This document shows, piece by piece, positions 52,518-62,051 of a stretch of 64,000 bases of DNA (the stretch's first letter is position 1; every line of letters begins with the position of its first letter). The translations under genes were made by a program, and so were the position numbers. The notes under the pieces were generated by a model that made no database searches, was not told the origin of the DNA, and saw only the letters and a list, made by a program, of their open reading frames with translations. The stretch is taken from NCBI RefSeq assembly GCF_000620665.1, contig NZ_JIAU01000006.1, positions 291,509-355,508 on the forward strand, in the 5' to 3' direction. Source of the DNA: Sphingomonas sp. URHD0057 (GTDB taxonomy: Bacteria; Pseudomonadota; Alphaproteobacteria; Sphingomonadales; Sphingomonadaceae).

Positions 52518-52931
52518 CTAGCGCGGCAGCCGCTCGAGAATTTCGAAGCCGCGTTCGAGGGCCCGCAGCTCGCTGTGCGCGAGCTTGCCCATCCGCCCTT
52601 CTAACGAGGCGTCCGAAGCCGGCGGACGGTTGAGATGCTGGCGGCCCATGTCGGTGAGCCTGAGCGCCAGGCGGCGGCGATTCTGCGGGTCGGGCTGGCG
52701 ATCGACCAGGCCGGCGCGGACCAAGGCGTCGATCGAGCGGCTCGCCGCCGGAGCCCCCCGCTTCACCCGCGCCGAAATCTCGTTGAGCGTCGCCGGCTCG
52801 AGCTCGCCGACGGCCATCAGCAACGCACGCTGCTGGCCCAGGGCCTTGGCGGCCGCCATGTCCCCGCCCATCTGTTCGACCAGTTTTGCGAAGCGTGCCG
52901 CAAGCGCGGCCGGTGTCGATCCTCCAAACAT
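52518..52931 (-). CDS. MarR-family transcriptional regulator
   Basis: A 137-residue winged-helix regulator. The core reads QRALLMAVGELEPATLNEISARVKRGAPAASRSIDALVRAGLVDRQPDPQNRRRLALRLTDMGRQHL, where the recognition helix (APAASRSIDALVRAG) and the DPQNRR wing are typical of MarR. Dimerisation helices flank it. ATG 52931 lacks a ribosome site. The divergent gene encodes an MFS transporter, a classic MarR target arrangement. A 14-bp palindrome between the two genes is the likely operator. Confidence 0.88.
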   Translation of the reverse strand: MFGGSTPAALAARFAKLVEQMGGDMAAAKALGQQRALLMAVGELEPATLNEISARVKRGAPAASRSIDALVRAGLVDRQPDPQNRRRLALRLTDMGRQHLNRPPASDASLEGRMGKLAHSELRALERGFEILERLPR

Positions 52932-52951
52932 ATTTGCAGCGTATCAATATT

Positions 52952-52965
52952 TTGCGCGCGCGCAA
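52952..52965. promoter_or_regulatory. 14-bp palindrome TTGCGCGCGCGCAA, likely MarR operator
   Basis: A perfect palindrome 21 bases upstream of the marR start, in the shared region with the divergent MFS gene. MarR proteins often bind palindromes of this size in such divergent promoters. The alternating GC core may be partly compositional. Confidence 0.5.
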
Positions 52966-52983
52966 CATTGCATCGGTGCATCC

Positions 52984-53058
52984 GTCATTGCGAGGAGCGA
53001 ACGCGACGAAGCAATCCAGTTGCAGCGGGCTGGATTGCTTCGCTACGCTCGCAATGAC
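52984..53058. repeat. 75-bp palindromic intergenic repeat
   Basis: The outer arms GTCATTGCGAG (52984-52994) and CTCGCAATGAC (53048-53058), and the inner arms GAAGCAATCCAG (53008-53019) and CTGGATTGCTTC (53030-53041), match perfectly. The whole unit folds into a long hairpin with an asymmetric internal loop. I recall the same consensus (TCATTGCGAG...GAAGCAATCCAG) as a dispersed repeat in many bacterial genomes. It ends directly before the MFS start codon. Confidence 0.88.
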
Positions 53059-53059
53059 C

Positions 53060-54244
53060 ATGGAAGATCGCCCGCCGCTCCCTCGCAATGTGTGGATCCT
53101 CGGCTTCGTCAGCATGCTGATGGACCTGTCGAGCGAGATCTATCATGCGCTGCTGCCGGCGTTCGTAACGATCGTCCTTGGGCTTCCGGCGACCGCGCTC
53201 GGCGCGATCGACGGCGTCGCCGAGGCGACCGCCAATTTCGCCAAGCTCGGCTCGGGGCGCTTGTCCGACCGGAGCCGGAGGCGAAAGCCGTGGGTGATCG
53301 CGGGCTACGGCCTGGCGGCATTGTCCAAGCCGCTGTTCGCGCTGGCGACGAGCGGAGCGACCGTGATGCTGGCCCGGTTCGCCGACCGGATCGGCAAAGG
53401 CATTCGCGGCAGCCCGCGCGACGCCATGATCGCCGACGAGACCCCGGCCGAAATCCGCGGCCGCGCCTTCGGGCTGCGCCAGGCGATGGACACCGTCGGG
53501 GCGTTGCTGGCGCCGATCGCGGCGATCGCCCTGATGGCATGGTTCGCGAGCGACATCCGCCTAGTCTTCTGGATTGCGATCATTCCCGCCGCGGCATCGT
53601 TCCTGCTCGCCTGGCTGGCGCTGCGCGAACCCGAGCAGTCGTTCGCGCCGCTCAAGCGCTCACCGCTGTTCACCGGCTTTCGCGAGCTCCACCGCGAGAC
53701 CAAGCGGCTGCTTGCGGTCGGCTTCCTGTTCGGCCTCGCCCGTTTCTCCGAAGCCTTCCTCATCCTCAAGGGTATCGAGGCGGGCCTGTCGGAAGCCTGG
53801 TCGCCGCTGACGCTCGCGCTGTTCAACCTCGCCTATGTCGTGCTCGCCTACCCGGCCGGCATCCTCAGCGACCGGATGAGCCCGCGCGCTATACTGATGG
53901 CGGGCATGGCGGTGCTCGTCGCCGGGGACCTCATCCTCGCCTACGGCAGCGGCCTGGCGTGGGTGTTCGCGGGGGTTGGATTGTGGGGCGCGCACATGGC
54001 GCTTACCCAGGGCATTTTTTCGCGAATGATCGCCGACAGCGCTCCGCCCGAACTGCGCGCGACCAGCTTCGGCGCCTTCTGGTTCGTGACCGGGATCGCG
54101 GGATTGCTCGCCAGCCTCGGCGCCGGCTTGCTGTGGGACCGCGAAGGAAGCGCGGCGACCTTCGCCACCAGCGCCGGCGTCGCCGCCATGGCGCTGGCGA
54201 TGCTCAGCCTGCTGCCGGAGGAGCCGTCAAGCGCTTCCAGATGA
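53060..54244 (+). CDS. MFS transporter
   Basis: A 394-residue major-facilitator transporter with about 12 hydrophobic segments. The loop after TM2 reads [20 protein letters not shown], matching the MFS GxxxDRxGRR motif, and TM4 carries [25 protein letters not shown]; a C-half loop [11 protein letters not shown] mirrors the first. ATG 53060 is taken as the start because ATG 53054 and everything further upstream lies within the palindromic repeat. Control by the divergent MarR regulator is likely. The substrate is unknown. The 3' end overlaps a convergent small membrane gene by 41 bases. Confidence 0.9.
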   Translation: MEDRPPLPRNVWILGFVSMLMDLSSEIYHALLPAFVTIVLGLPATALGAIDGVAEATANFAKLGSGRLSDRSRRRKPWVIAGYGLAALSKPLFALATSGATVMLARFADRIGKGIRGSPRDAMIADETPAEIRGRAFGLRQAMDTVGALLAPIAAIALMAWFASDIRLVFWIAIIPAAASFLLAWLALREPEQSFAPLKRSPLFTGFRELHRETKRLLAVGFLFGLARFSEAFLILKGIEAGLSEAWSPLTLALFNLAYVVLAYPAGILSDRMSPRAILMAGMAVLVAGDLILAYGSGLAWVFAGVGLWGAHMALTQGIFSRMIADSAPPELRATSFGAFWFVTGIAGLLASLGAGLLWDREGSAATFATSAGVAAMALAMLSLLPEEPSSASR

Positions 54245-54449
54245 TCCAGCCGACGCCAATCCCGACTCCGAAGGCAAAGACAAACAGGAGCACGGACATC
54301 ACCGGCTCGACCCACGCCGGCCACGGATTGTCGCCGTAAACGTAGATCCACAGGAAGCCATAGACCGTGCCGACGAAGGCGATCGCGGCCGCAAAGGCCG
54401 CCACGCCGCCGGCGATGATCGCCAGGGCCAGTGCGAGCCAGCGGTTCAC
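54204..54449 (-). CDS. small two-helix membrane protein
   Basis: An 81-residue protein with two hydrophobic segments (about residues 4-30 and 46-70) separated by [14 protein letters not shown], and a short basic/Pro-rich end ([11 protein letters not shown]). The start GTG 54449 overlaps the stop of the FadB-type gene in a GTGA arrangement, implying coupled translation. I do not recognise a family. Its overlap with the convergent MFS gene (41 bases) is unusually long, but both frames look genuine. Confidence 0.65.
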   Translation of the reverse strand: MNRWLALALAIIAGGVAAFAAAIAFVGTVYGFLWIYVYGDNPWPAWVEPVMSVLLFVFAFGVGIGVGWIIWKRLTAPPAAG

Positions 54450-56500
54450 CGGGTGAAGCTCTCGCCCTTGGCGGCCTTGTCGAGCAGCAGTTGGGAAAAG
54501 CTGAAGGCGGGCTTCATCCGCTCCTCCTGCCCCTTGAGGCCTTCGACGATCTTTGCGAGACCGACGCTGTCGGCCCAATACATCGGCCCGCCGCGGTAGA
54601 CCGGCCAGCCGTAGCCGTAGACCCACACCACATCGATATCGGAGGCGCGCTGGGCGATGCCTTCCTCGAGGATTTTCGCGCCCTCGTTGACCATGGTGTA
54701 AAGCGTGCGCTCGACGATCTCCTGGTCGCTGATCTCGCGCCGCTGGACGCTTTGCTTGCTCGCAAAGTCCTCGATCACCTGTTGGACGACGGGCGATGGG
54801 CTCGGGCGCCGCTTCTCGTCATAATCGTAGAAGCCGGCGCCCTTCTTCTGGCCCCACCGTTCCATCGCGCACAGCTGATCGCGAATGGTCTCGACGCGGG
54901 TCGGGTCGCGGTGCCAGCCGATGTCGACGCCGGCGAGGTCGGCCATCTGGAACGGCCCCATCGGCATCCCGAACTCGACATGGACGCGGTCGATCTGCTC
55001 GGGCGTCGCACCTTCGAGCAGCAGCTTGGTCGCCTCGATCTGGCGCGGCATCAGCATGCGGTTGCCGATGAAGCCGTGACAGACGCCGGCGACCACCGCG
55101 ACTTTGCGGATCTTCTTGGCGATGCCCATCGCCGTCAGCAGCACGTCGGGCGCGGTCTTCGCGCCGCGAACGATCTCCAGCAGCTTCATGATGTTGGCCG
55201 GCGAGAAGAAATGCATGCCGAGGACGTCGGCGGGCCGCGAGATGCTCGCCGCGATCTCATCGACATCGAGGTAGGAGGTGTTGGAGGCGAGGATCGCGCC
55301 GGGCTTGGCGATCTTGTCGAGCCTGGCGAACACGTCCTTCTTGACGTCCATGTTCTCATAGACCGCTTCGATGACGAGGTCGCAGTCGGCGAGCGCGGCG
55401 AAGTCGAGCGTCGGGCTGAGTTGGCCCATGGCCCGCTCGACCTGCTCGGCGGTCAGCTTCCCCCTGGCCGCGCTTGCTTCATAATTCTTGCGCATGACGC
55501 CAGCGCCGCGGTCGAGCGCCTCCGGTCCCATCTCGACGATCGTCACGGGAATGCCGGCGGAGAGGAAGTTCATGGCGATGCCGCCGCCCATCGTCCCCGC
55601 GCCGATCACCCCGACCTTGTGGATCGGCCGCGGCTCGGTGTTCTCGGGCAGGCCTTCGATCTTCGAGGCTTTGCGCTCGGCGAAGAAGAAGTAGCGTTGG
55701 GCGGCGGATTGCTCGCCGCTCATCAGCTCCATGAACAATTTGCGCTCTTCGATCACGCCTTCGGCGAACGGTTTCTGCGTCGCGACCTCGACCGCTTCGA
55801 TGTTCTTGAGCGGCGCCTCGAAGCCGCGGAACTTCTTCGCATTGGCAGTGCGGAACTCGTCGAAGATGCCGGGCGCGCTGTCGGCCATCCGGTCCTGCCG
55901 CTCGGACGACTTCGCGAGCGGCCGGATGTCGCGCACCTCCTCGGCATAAGCGACCGCATGTGGGATGAGCTCGCCCTCGACGAGGCGGTCGACCAGGCCG
56001 CAATCGAACGCGTCCTTGGCGCCGATCGGGTTGCCGGTGGCGCACATTTCGAGCGCCTTGCGAACGCCCGCGACGCGCGGCAGGCGCTGAGTCCCACCCG
56101 CGCCAGGCAGCAGACCCAGCTTGACCTCGGGCGTCCCCAGCTTCGCGGACTTGTCGGCGACTCGATAATGGCAGCCGAGCGCGACCTCGAGCCCGCCGCC
56201 GAGCGCGGTGCCGTGGATCGCGGCGACCACCGGCTTGGAGCAATTCTCGATCGTGTCGACGACGACCGGCAGCCACGGCTGCTGCGGCGGCTTGCCGAAC
56301 TCGGTGATGTCGGCGCCGGCAAAGAAGGTCTGGCCCTCGCAGGCGATGACCACCGCCTTGACGGCATCGTCACCCTCGGCCTCGGCAATGGCGTCGACCA
56401 GCCCCTGGCGCACCGAGGTCGACAGCGCATTCACCGGCGGATTGTTGGAAAGGATGATCAGCACGTCGCCGTGCCGCCGGGTCGAGATCGGGCTGGTCAT
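54446..56500 (-). CDS. FadB/FadJ-type enoyl-CoA hydratase/3-hydroxyacyl-CoA dehydrogenase
   Basis: Multifunctional beta-oxidation enzyme of 684 residues. The N-terminal crotonase domain (about 5-190) has AGADITEFG, the oxyanion-hole [15 protein letters not shown] and [21 protein letters not shown] with catalytic glutamates. The dehydrogenase part starts with the NAD loop [13 protein letters not shown] near residue 298 and has the catalytic histidine in [15 protein letters not shown]. The C-terminal domain closes with [25 protein letters not shown] precedes ATG 56500. No thiolase gene lies next to it, so the partner must be elsewhere. Confidence 0.95.
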   Translation of the reverse strand: MTSPISTRRHGDVLIILSNNPPVNALSTSVRQGLVDAIAEAEGDDAVKAVVIACEGQTFFAGADITEFGKPPQQPWLPVVVDTIENCSKPVVAAIHGTALGGGLEVALGCHYRVADKSAKLGTPEVKLGLLPGAGGTQRLPRVAGVRKALEMCATGNPIGAKDAFDCGLVDRLVEGELIPHAVAYAEEVRDIRPLAKSSERQDRMADSAPGIFDEFRTANAKKFRGFEAPLKNIEAVEVATQKPFAEGVIEERKLFMELMSGEQSAAQRYFFFAERKASKIEGLPENTEPRPIHKVGVIGAGTMGGGIAMNFLSAGIPVTIVEMGPEALDRGAGVMRKNYEASAARGKLTAEQVERAMGQLSPTLDFAALADCDLVIEAVYENMDVKKDVFARLDKIAKPGAILASNTSYLDVDEIAASISRPADVLGMHFFSPANIMKLLEIVRGAKTAPDVLLTAMGIAKKIRKVAVVAGVCHGFIGNRMLMPRQIEATKLLLEGATPEQIDRVHVEFGMPMGPFQMADLAGVDIGWHRDPTRVETIRDQLCAMERWGQKKGAGFYDYDEKRRPSPSPVVQQVIEDFASKQSVQRREISDQEIVERTLYTMVNEGAKILEEGIAQRASDIDVVWVYGYGWPVYRGGPMYWADSVGLAKIVEGLKGQEERMKPAFSFSQLLLDKAAKGESFTR

Positions 56501-56550
56501 GCCCTCTTCCCTTCATCGACGCAGGCATGTCGTCAATTGAAATGCGCGGT

Positions 56551-57621
56551 TCAGCGGATCTCCTTGCCGTCGCGAAGCTCGATGTAGGCTTTGCGGACCA
56601 TCGACAGTTTGGCGGTGTCGAACTGCCCGGCGAGGTCGGGATCGCCCTTGCTGAAGCGATCGCGGAATTTCGACAATTCGACCTTCGCCTGAACGTCGTC
56701 GATCGTCACCGCGCCGCCGCGAAGCGCGGCCTGAGTTTGGCGGACCACCTCCTCGAACAGCTCGGCTTCCATCAGCATGTAGGACTTGTCGTGGAACGCT
56801 GGCCCGTGACCGGGAACAATCGTCGTCGCGTCCAGCGCCGCGAGCTGGCGGATGGACTTGGCGTGCTCCGACAGCGGCGGAGTGAAATAGGGAAGCGGGT
56901 AGCTGACGGTGTCGCCGGTGATGAGGATCTTCTCCTTCGGCAGATAGAGCACGGTGGTTGCCGCGGCGTCGCCCGTCACGCTCATGAACCGGAACTCGCG
57001 GCCACCGTGCCGGAGCACCAGCTGATCGGTGTAGGTCAGCGTCGGGTAAATGCGCTTAACCTTCAGCTGCTCGGCCGCCATGTCGCGGATCTGCTGCATC
57101 TCCCGTTCGATTTGCCGCTTCAGTTCGGGAGTCAGCGGCGAGCCGTCGGCGCGCTTATTGGTCGCGAACTGCTCCGCGACCGATTTTTCCTGGGCGGCCA
57201 GGCCTTTCGGGATGTAGCTCGGGTAGAAAGCGCTGAAGTTGAGCATGAAGTCGCGCTCTTTCTCGGTGGCGATGATCTCGAGGTCGGGATCAGCGGCGGC
57301 GAACACCTCGTTTCCGGACCAATGGTCGGGGTGCCAGTGCGAGTTGGCGACGAAGCGCACCGGCTTCGGCGTGATCTTCCGGATCTCCTCAAGGATCGTC
57401 CGCGCGGTCGAGGGACGCGTGGTTGTGTCGAACACGAGCACGTCGCGGTCGGTGACGATCGCGACCGAGTTGAGCTGCTCGACATAGCCGTCGCTGGCGA
57501 CGGTGAATTGGTAGATGCCGGGCGCGAGCTCGGTCCGGGCGATCTCAACCGGTGCTGGTTGGGCAATCGCCGGCACCGACACGGCCATTGCACACGACAG
57601 CAAAATACATTCGATTTTCAT
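56551..57621 (-). CDS. exported metallo-beta-lactamase-fold hydrolase
   Basis: A 356-residue periplasmic MBL-fold protein. After a signal peptide (cut near AIAQPAP), the zinc motif reads H95-W-H97-P-D99-H100, with further ligands in the SVTGDAAATTV region, ILITGDTVSYPLPYF (bridging Asp) and TIVPGHGPAFHDK (last His). An insert of about 60 residues between the first motif and the later ligands is helical (LTPELKRQIEREMQQIRDMAAEQL). The family includes lactonases, beta-lactamases and other hydrolases; activity cannot be assigned. GGGAGGAAG precedes ATG 57621. Confidence 0.9.
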   Translation of the reverse strand: MKIECILLSCAMAVSVPAIAQPAPVEIARTELAPGIYQFTVASDGYVEQLNSVAIVTDRDVLVFDTTTRPSTARTILEEIRKITPKPVRFVANSHWHPDHWSGNEVFAAADPDLEIIATEKERDFMLNFSAFYPSYIPKGLAAQEKSVAEQFATNKRADGSPLTPELKRQIEREMQQIRDMAAEQLKVKRIYPTLTYTDQLVLRHGGREFRFMSVTGDAAATTVLYLPKEKILITGDTVSYPLPYFTPPLSEHAKSIRQLAALDATTIVPGHGPAFHDKSYMLMEAELFEEVVRQTQAALRGGAVTIDDVQAKVELSKFRDRFSKGDPDLAGQFDTAKLSMVRKAYIELRDGKEIR

Positions 57622-57722
57622 GACTTCCTCCCACCGCCGTGGAGGATGCCGCGGGGTTGACGCCCGGGGCAGTCAAGAAAAGCTCAATTTCTCCTGAGCG
57701 CTCGAAGTCCGCCGTCGGCGGC

Positions 57723-57878
57723 TTAGCTGCCCCTGGCCTTGAAGCCGCCGATCACGCCGAGAATGAAGCTGGTGACCAAGGCCAGCTGGACTTTGCCGTC
57801 CGGATCGCTCCAGCCGAAGTATCGCGAACCCCAGCCGACCAGCGCGATGAACATGGCGATCGAAATTCCGCCGACCAT
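57723..57878 (-). CDS. small two-helix membrane protein (51 aa)
   Basis: A 51-residue protein with two hydrophobic segments (about 3-20 and 31-47) around a short polar loop YFGWSDPDGK, ending KARGS. Start ATG 57878 has a strong GGGGAGGT ribosome site, which supports a real gene despite its size. It is divergent from purS, with about 136 bases between the starts. No family recognised. Confidence 0.65.
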   Translation of the reverse strand: MVGGISIAMFIALVGWGSRYFGWSDPDGKVQLALVTSFILGVIGGFKARGS

Positions 57879-57954
57879 GCGAACCTCCCCACAAGCGGCA
57901 ATCGGGTCGCCGCGGTACGAAAATGCCCGGATCAGGCTAAACAAAGGGTAAAGC

Positions 57955-57983
57955 TTGCCCCGGTTCGGGAGGCTGGCCATAGG
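57955..57983 (+). promoter_or_regulatory. candidate promoter of purS-purQ
   Basis: TTGCCC (57955-57960) and CATAGG (57978-57983), 17 bases apart, precede purS by 31 bases. The match to consensus is modest. No purine riboswitch was recognised in the short leader. Confidence 0.3.
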
Positions 57984-58014
57984 GGCGGTACCCTCCAATG
58001 AGACAGGCGGATTC

Positions 58015-58254
58015 ATGAAGGCGCGCGTGTTCATCACCCTCAAGCCCGGGGTCCTCGACCCCCAGGGCAAGGCCATCCATCACGCCCTCGAAGGCCTCGG
58101 CTTTAGCGGCGTCAACGACGTCCGCGCGGGTAAGCTGATCGAGCTCGACCTCGCCGACGGCACCAGCGACGGCGACATCGAGGAGATGTGCCGCAAGCTG
58201 CTCGCCAACATTGTGATCGAGAATTTTCGCATCGAGCGCCTGCAGGACGCCTGA
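58015..58254 (+). CDS. purS: phosphoribosylformylglycinamidine synthase subunit PurS
   Basis: Small structural subunit of the three-part FGAM synthase (PurS-PurQ-PurL) in purine synthesis. The 79-residue product has the PurS pattern MKARVFITLKPGVLDPQGKA, then LGFSGVNDVRAGKLIELDL and the C-terminal CRKLLANIVIENFRIE. ATG 58015 follows an AGGCGG ribosome site. purQ follows after 42 bases. This split PurSQL form is found in alphaproteobacteria and Gram-positives, unlike the single large PurL of gammaproteobacteria. purL is not within the window next to it. Confidence 0.96.
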   Translation: MKARVFITLKPGVLDPQGKAIHHALEGLGFSGVNDVRAGKLIELDLADGTSDGDIEEMCRKLLANIVIENFRIERLQDA

Positions 58255-58296
58255 CGTGCCACGATTCCCGCATATTTCGCGGGTAAGGCCCGGAAT

Positions 58297-58962
58297 ATGA
58301 AAAGCGCGGTTATCGTCTTCCCCGGATCCAATTGCGACCGCGACGTGGCGGTTGCGCTGGAGCTGGTCACGGGACGCAAGCCGGCGATGGTCTGGCACCG
58401 CGACACCGAGCTTCCCGACGGCACCGATTTCATCGCCTTGCCCGGCGGCTTTTCCTACGGGGATTACCTCCGTTCGGGGGCGATGGCGGCGCGGTCGCCG
58501 ATCATGGCCGCGGTCAGGCAAGCGGCGGCGCGAGGCGTTCCGGTCATCGGCATCTGCAACGGCTTCCAGGTGCTCACCGAGACCGGGCTCCTGCCCGGCG
58601 CGCTGATGCGCAATGCGGGATTGAGCTTCGTCTGCCGCCCGGTGCGGCTGAAGGTGGAGAACAGCCAGAGCCTGTTCACGGCCGCCTATGATTCCGGCGA
58701 GGAAGTGGTTTTCCCGGTCGCCCACCACGACGGCAATTACCAGGCGGACGAAGCGACACTGGATCGGCTCGAGGGCGAAGGCCGGGTGGCGTTCCGTTAT
58801 GGCGAGCCGGTCAACGGCTCGGCGCGCGATATCGCCGGCATCCTCAACGACGCCGGCAACGTGCTCGGGCTGATGCCGCACCCTGAGAGAATGGTAGAAG
58901 CGGCGCATGGCAGAATCGACGGCCGCCGGCTGTTCGAAGGATTGCTCGAAACCGTCGCTTAA
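58297..58962 (+). CDS. purQ: phosphoribosylformylglycinamidine synthase subunit PurQ (glutaminase)
   Basis: Class I glutamine amidotransferase subunit that delivers ammonia to PurL in purine synthesis; 221 residues. The nucleophile is C87 in [10 protein letters not shown], and the His-Glu pair of the triad is in [11 protein letters not shown]. The start [18 protein letters not shown] is the family's standard opening. It follows purS by 42 bases, with AAGGCCCGG upstream as ribosome site. The stop codon overlaps the convergent small exported gene by 4 bases. Confidence 0.97.
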   Translation: MKSAVIVFPGSNCDRDVAVALELVTGRKPAMVWHRDTELPDGTDFIALPGGFSYGDYLRSGAMAARSPIMAAVRQAAARGVPVIGICNGFQVLTETGLLPGALMRNAGLSFVCRPVRLKVENSQSLFTAAYDSGEEVVFPVAHHDGNYQADEATLDRLEGEGRVAFRYGEPVNGSARDIAGILNDAGNVLGLMPHPERMVEAAHGRIDGRRLFEGLLETVA

Positions 58963-59168
58963 TGGCGGTGCTTGATCGGCAGCTCGGTGCAGCCGCTCGT
59001 CGCCGGCGGCGCCATGCACATCAGCACGCGGTCGGGACCGGGCGTATCGAACACGCGGGTATATTTCTCGAGCGTCATCGGTTCGACGAAGATGATGACC
59101 GTTGTCGCCTGAGCGGCCCCGGCGCACCCCAGCATCGCAACGGCAATGGCAATCCGCATTGCTCTCAT
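58959..59168 (-). CDS. small exported protein (69 aa)
   Basis: A 69-residue protein with a signal peptide ([22 protein letters not shown]). The mature stretch [42 protein letters not shown] contains two cysteines likely to form a disulfide, and the C-terminus is IKHRH. The ribosome site AGGGGGTC supports ATG 59168. The family is not recognised. It lies between convergent purQ and the co-directional transporter gene. Confidence 0.7.
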   Translation of the reverse strand: MRAMRIAIAVAMLGCAGAAQATTVIIFVEPMTLEKYTRVFDTPGPDRVLMCMAPPATSGCTELPIKHRH

Positions 59169-59233
59169 GGCATCGACCCCCTGGTCGCCCGGCTGTCTCG
59201 GCCTGGCCCATTGAACGGCTGGTGAACGATTGT

Positions 59234-59935
59234 TCAGGTATCCACGGTAAACGGCGTGAAATCGGTGCCGAGGTCATAGACATCGACGCCTTCGCGCCGC
59301 TTGAGGAAGCCAACCACCGCGTACGTGACGGGCGTCAGCACCACTTCCCAGCCGACCTTCAGGATGAATTGGAAAAGCATCACGGCGCCGAGCGTCGCGA
59401 CCGGCCAATCCGCCATTCCGTAGAATGCCAGCGGATAGAAGATCAGGCTGTCCGCGCCTTCGCCGATGACCGTGCTGCCGATGGTCCGGGTCCATAGGTA
59501 CTTGCCGTCGGTCCAGATCTTCATCTTGGCGAGCACGACCGAGTTGAGGAAGTCGCCGACGAAGAACGCGGTCATCGACGCCAGGATGATCCGCCAGCCG
59601 GAGCCGAACACCCGCTCGTAGGCGGCCTGCCCGGTCCACCCTTCCGCGACCGGCAGCCGAACCACGGTCCATTCCATGACCGCCAGGAACAGCAATGCGC
59701 CAAAGCCGGCCCAGATCGCCCGTCGCGCGCGGGCGAAGCCGTAAACCTCGGTCATTACATCGTCGATGATGTAGGCGATCGGGAAGAACAGGATACCCGC
59801 GCCGAACGGCCATGGGCCGATGCCGGGCAAGTTCACGAACGATCGTTTCTCCGCCCCGACGACGTTCGACAGCAGCAGCACCACTACGAACGCGACCATG
59901 ACGAAGTCGAAATAGCGGAACCGCGCGCCATGCAT
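59234..59935 (-). CDS. yhhQ: YhhQ-type queuosine precursor transporter
   Basis: Inner-membrane protein of 233 residues with about six hydrophobic segments, of the YhhQ/ECF-like VUT_1 family that imports queuine precursors (7-cyano-7-deazaguanine) for tRNA modification. Diagnostic segments are FPIAYIIDDVMTEVYGFARARRAIW, SMTAFFVGDFLNSVVLAKMK and RTIGSTVIGEGADSLIFYPLAFYG. ATG 59935 is chosen because GAGG lies 8 bases upstream and the product begins right before the first helix. In-frame ATG 59980 and earlier codons lack ribosome sites. Confidence 0.88.
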   Translation of the reverse strand: MHGARFRYFDFVMVAFVVVLLLSNVVGAEKRSFVNLPGIGPWPFGAGILFFPIAYIIDDVMTEVYGFARARRAIWAGFGALLFLAVMEWTVVRLPVAEGWTGQAAYERVFGSGWRIILASMTAFFVGDFLNSVVLAKMKIWTDGKYLWTRTIGSTVIGEGADSLIFYPLAFYGMADWPVATLGAVMLFQFILKVGWEVVLTPVTYAVVGFLKRREGVDVYDLGTDFTPFTVDT

Positions 59936-60094
59936 CGAGCGCGCCTCGACGTGGCGCAGGCCCTCCCCTTCGGCTTTCATGGGGGAAGGGCGTAGCGCGG
60001 TTCCGCCGCGCGTCAATCGGGACCTCCGGCGCCTGCGTCGCGTCGATGCGCGGCGTCATTGTTCGTGCTAACTGGCCCCGCTCAAGGGGGAGGC

Positions 60095-61897
60095 ATGGAC
60101 CGTCGCTCGGTGATCAAGGGCGCGCTTGCGGCAGGCGCCTTGGCGCTGCCGGGCGCCGATCCGCAGCTGCTCGCTCGACCGTCCCTCGCATGGCGGCGCG
60201 TTCGTCCGGGGATGCCCGGCTGGCCGAGCCAGGCGGAGTGGGCGCGGCTCAATGCCGACGTCGCCGATCGGCTGATCCGCCCCATCTCGCCGCTGAAGGA
60301 ATGCGCGCCCGCCGGCGGCCCGAGCTGCGACGCTGTGTTCAAGGAGATCGCCAACCCATACTTGATTCGCGACCATCCGGCGCTGACCCAGTCGCTTGGC
60401 TGGGTCGATGCCTGGGTGTCGCAACCGAGCGCCTACGCGGTCGCCGCACGAAGCGCCGCCGACGTCGCCGCCGCCGTCCGCTTCGCCAAGCGGCACAACC
60501 TGCGCTTGGCGGTGAAGGGGGCAGGCCACAGCTATCACGGCACGTCGAATGCGGCGGATTCGCTGCTTGTCTGGACTCGCAATCTGACCGGCATCGAGCT
60601 CCACGACGCCTTCACGCCAAGCGGCTGCACGCACTCGGAAGGACCCGCCGTCAGCCTCGGCGCCGGGCTCATCTGGCAGGAGGCCTATACCGCCGTTACG
60701 ACCCGAGGCGGACGCTATGTCCAGGGCGGCGGCTGCTCGACGGTCGGGGTCGCCGGACTGGTCTCGAGCGGCGGGTTCGGCACCTATTCCAAAGGCTTCG
60801 GATCGGCCGCGGCGAGCCTGATCGAGGCTGAAGTCGTCACCGCCGATGGTCGCGTCCGAATCGTCAACCGATGCCGCGAGCCCGACCTGTTGTGGGCCTT
60901 GAAAGGCGGCGGCGGGAGCAGTTTCGGAGTGCTCACGCGCCTGACGCTGCGCACGCATCCGCTGCCGGCCGAAGCGGGCGTCGTCAACGCCGACATCAGA
61001 GCCAGGGACCCCGAGGCGTTCGCCGCGCTAATCGACCTGGCGATGGACTTCTGCCGCCGCCGGCTGCTGACCCCGCACTGGGGCGAGCAGATCATTTTCC
61101 GGCCGCGCAATGTCATGCAGATCAGAACCGAGTTCCAAGGCATCCGCCAGGCCGAGGCGGCCGCGATGTGGAACGAATTCTTCAGCGCGGTCCGGTCGCG
61201 CGGCTCCGCTTTGTCGCTCGGCGAGGTCACCATCGTGTCAGCGCCAATGCGCAAAACCTGGGACCCCGAATTCCTGCGCACCATCCCCGGGACGATCGCG
61301 GCCGATAGTCGGCCCGGCAGCGCGCCGGGCAACGTCTATTGGGCGGGTGACGCCGGCCAGGCGGCGCAGTTCATCCACGGCTGTGCCTCGATGTGGCTGC
61401 CCGCCGCACTGCTCCAAGATGGAACTCGCGCGCGCCTGGTTTCGGCTCTCGCGCAATCCGCCGCGCTGTGGAAAGTCAGCCTTCACCTCAACAAGGGGCT
61501 GGCCGGCGCAATTCCCGCGGTCATCGCCGCCGCCCGCGATACGGCGACGAACCCGGCAGTGCTCGACGCATTCGCGCTCGCCATCCTCGGCGCTGAGGAA
61601 GGCCCCGCCTATCCCGGCGTGCCGGGGCACGAGCCGCATGTAGCCGAGGGGCGGTCCGACGCGGCGCACGTGCGCGCCGCCGCGGCGCCGCTGCGGGCAT
61701 TGCTGCCGGCGCCCGCATCCTATGTGTCGGAGAGCGATTATTTCGAAGAGAATTGGCGGCGCGCCTTCTGGGGCAGCAACTACGCGCGCCTGGCACGGAT
61801 CAAGCGCCGCTATGACCCCGAGGGCCTGTTCTTCGCACATCATATGGTCGGCAGCGAGCACTGGTCGCCGGACGGCTTCACGCCTTCGACAGCCTAG
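60095..61897 (+). CDS. Tat-exported FAD-linked oxidase with BBE domain
   Basis: A 600-residue flavoprotein of the berberine-bridge-enzyme/VAO family. A twin-arginine signal (MDRRSVIKGALAAGA) opens the protein. The FAD_binding_4 domain carries GAGHSYHGTSN with H145, and RYVQGGGCSTVGVAGLVSSGGFG with C214; their spacing fits bicovalent FAD attachment as in BBE-type oxidases. The C-terminal BBE motif includes NYARLARIKRRYDPEGLFFAHH. An AAGGGGGAGG ribosome site precedes ATG 60095. It probably oxidises a sugar or alcohol-type substrate in the periplasm with O2 as acceptor; the substrate is unknown. Confidence 0.9.
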   Translation: MDRRSVIKGALAAGALALPGADPQLLARPSLAWRRVRPGMPGWPSQAEWARLNADVADRLIRPISPLKECAPAGGPSCDAVFKEIANPYLIRDHPALTQSLGWVDAWVSQPSAYAVAARSAADVAAAVRFAKRHNLRLAVKGAGHSYHGTSNAADSLLVWTRNLTGIELHDAFTPSGCTHSEGPAVSLGAGLIWQEAYTAVTTRGGRYVQGGGCSTVGVAGLVSSGGFGTYSKGFGSAAASLIEAEVVTADGRVRIVNRCREPDLLWALKGGGGSSFGVLTRLTLRTHPLPAEAGVVNADIRARDPEAFAALIDLAMDFCRRRLLTPHWGEQIIFRPRNVMQIRTEFQGIRQAEAAAMWNEFFSAVRSRGSALSLGEVTIVSAPMRKTWDPEFLRTIPGTIAADSRPGSAPGNVYWAGDAGQAAQFIHGCASMWLPAALLQDGTRARLVSALAQSAALWKVSLHLNKGLAGAIPAVIAAARDTATNPAVLDAFALAILGAEEGPAYPGVPGHEPHVAEGRSDAAHVRAAAAPLRALLPAPASYVSESDYFEENWRRAFWGSNYARLARIKRRYDPEGLFFAHHMVGSEHWSPDGFTPSTA

Positions 61898-61958
61898 CGC
61901 GGCAATCGGTTCGCGCGGTTTCGCTGCGCGTCAATTGCCGCTACTTCGGCTGCCGCGC

Positions 61959-62035
<77 letters not shown>

Positions 62036-62051
62036 GTTTTTCGAGGGATTC

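Noticed and set aside
54431..56587. 718-codon plus-strand open frame opposite the FadB-type gene
   Set aside because: The minus strand encodes an intact bifunctional beta-oxidation enzyme; the plus-strand translation has only shadow composition.
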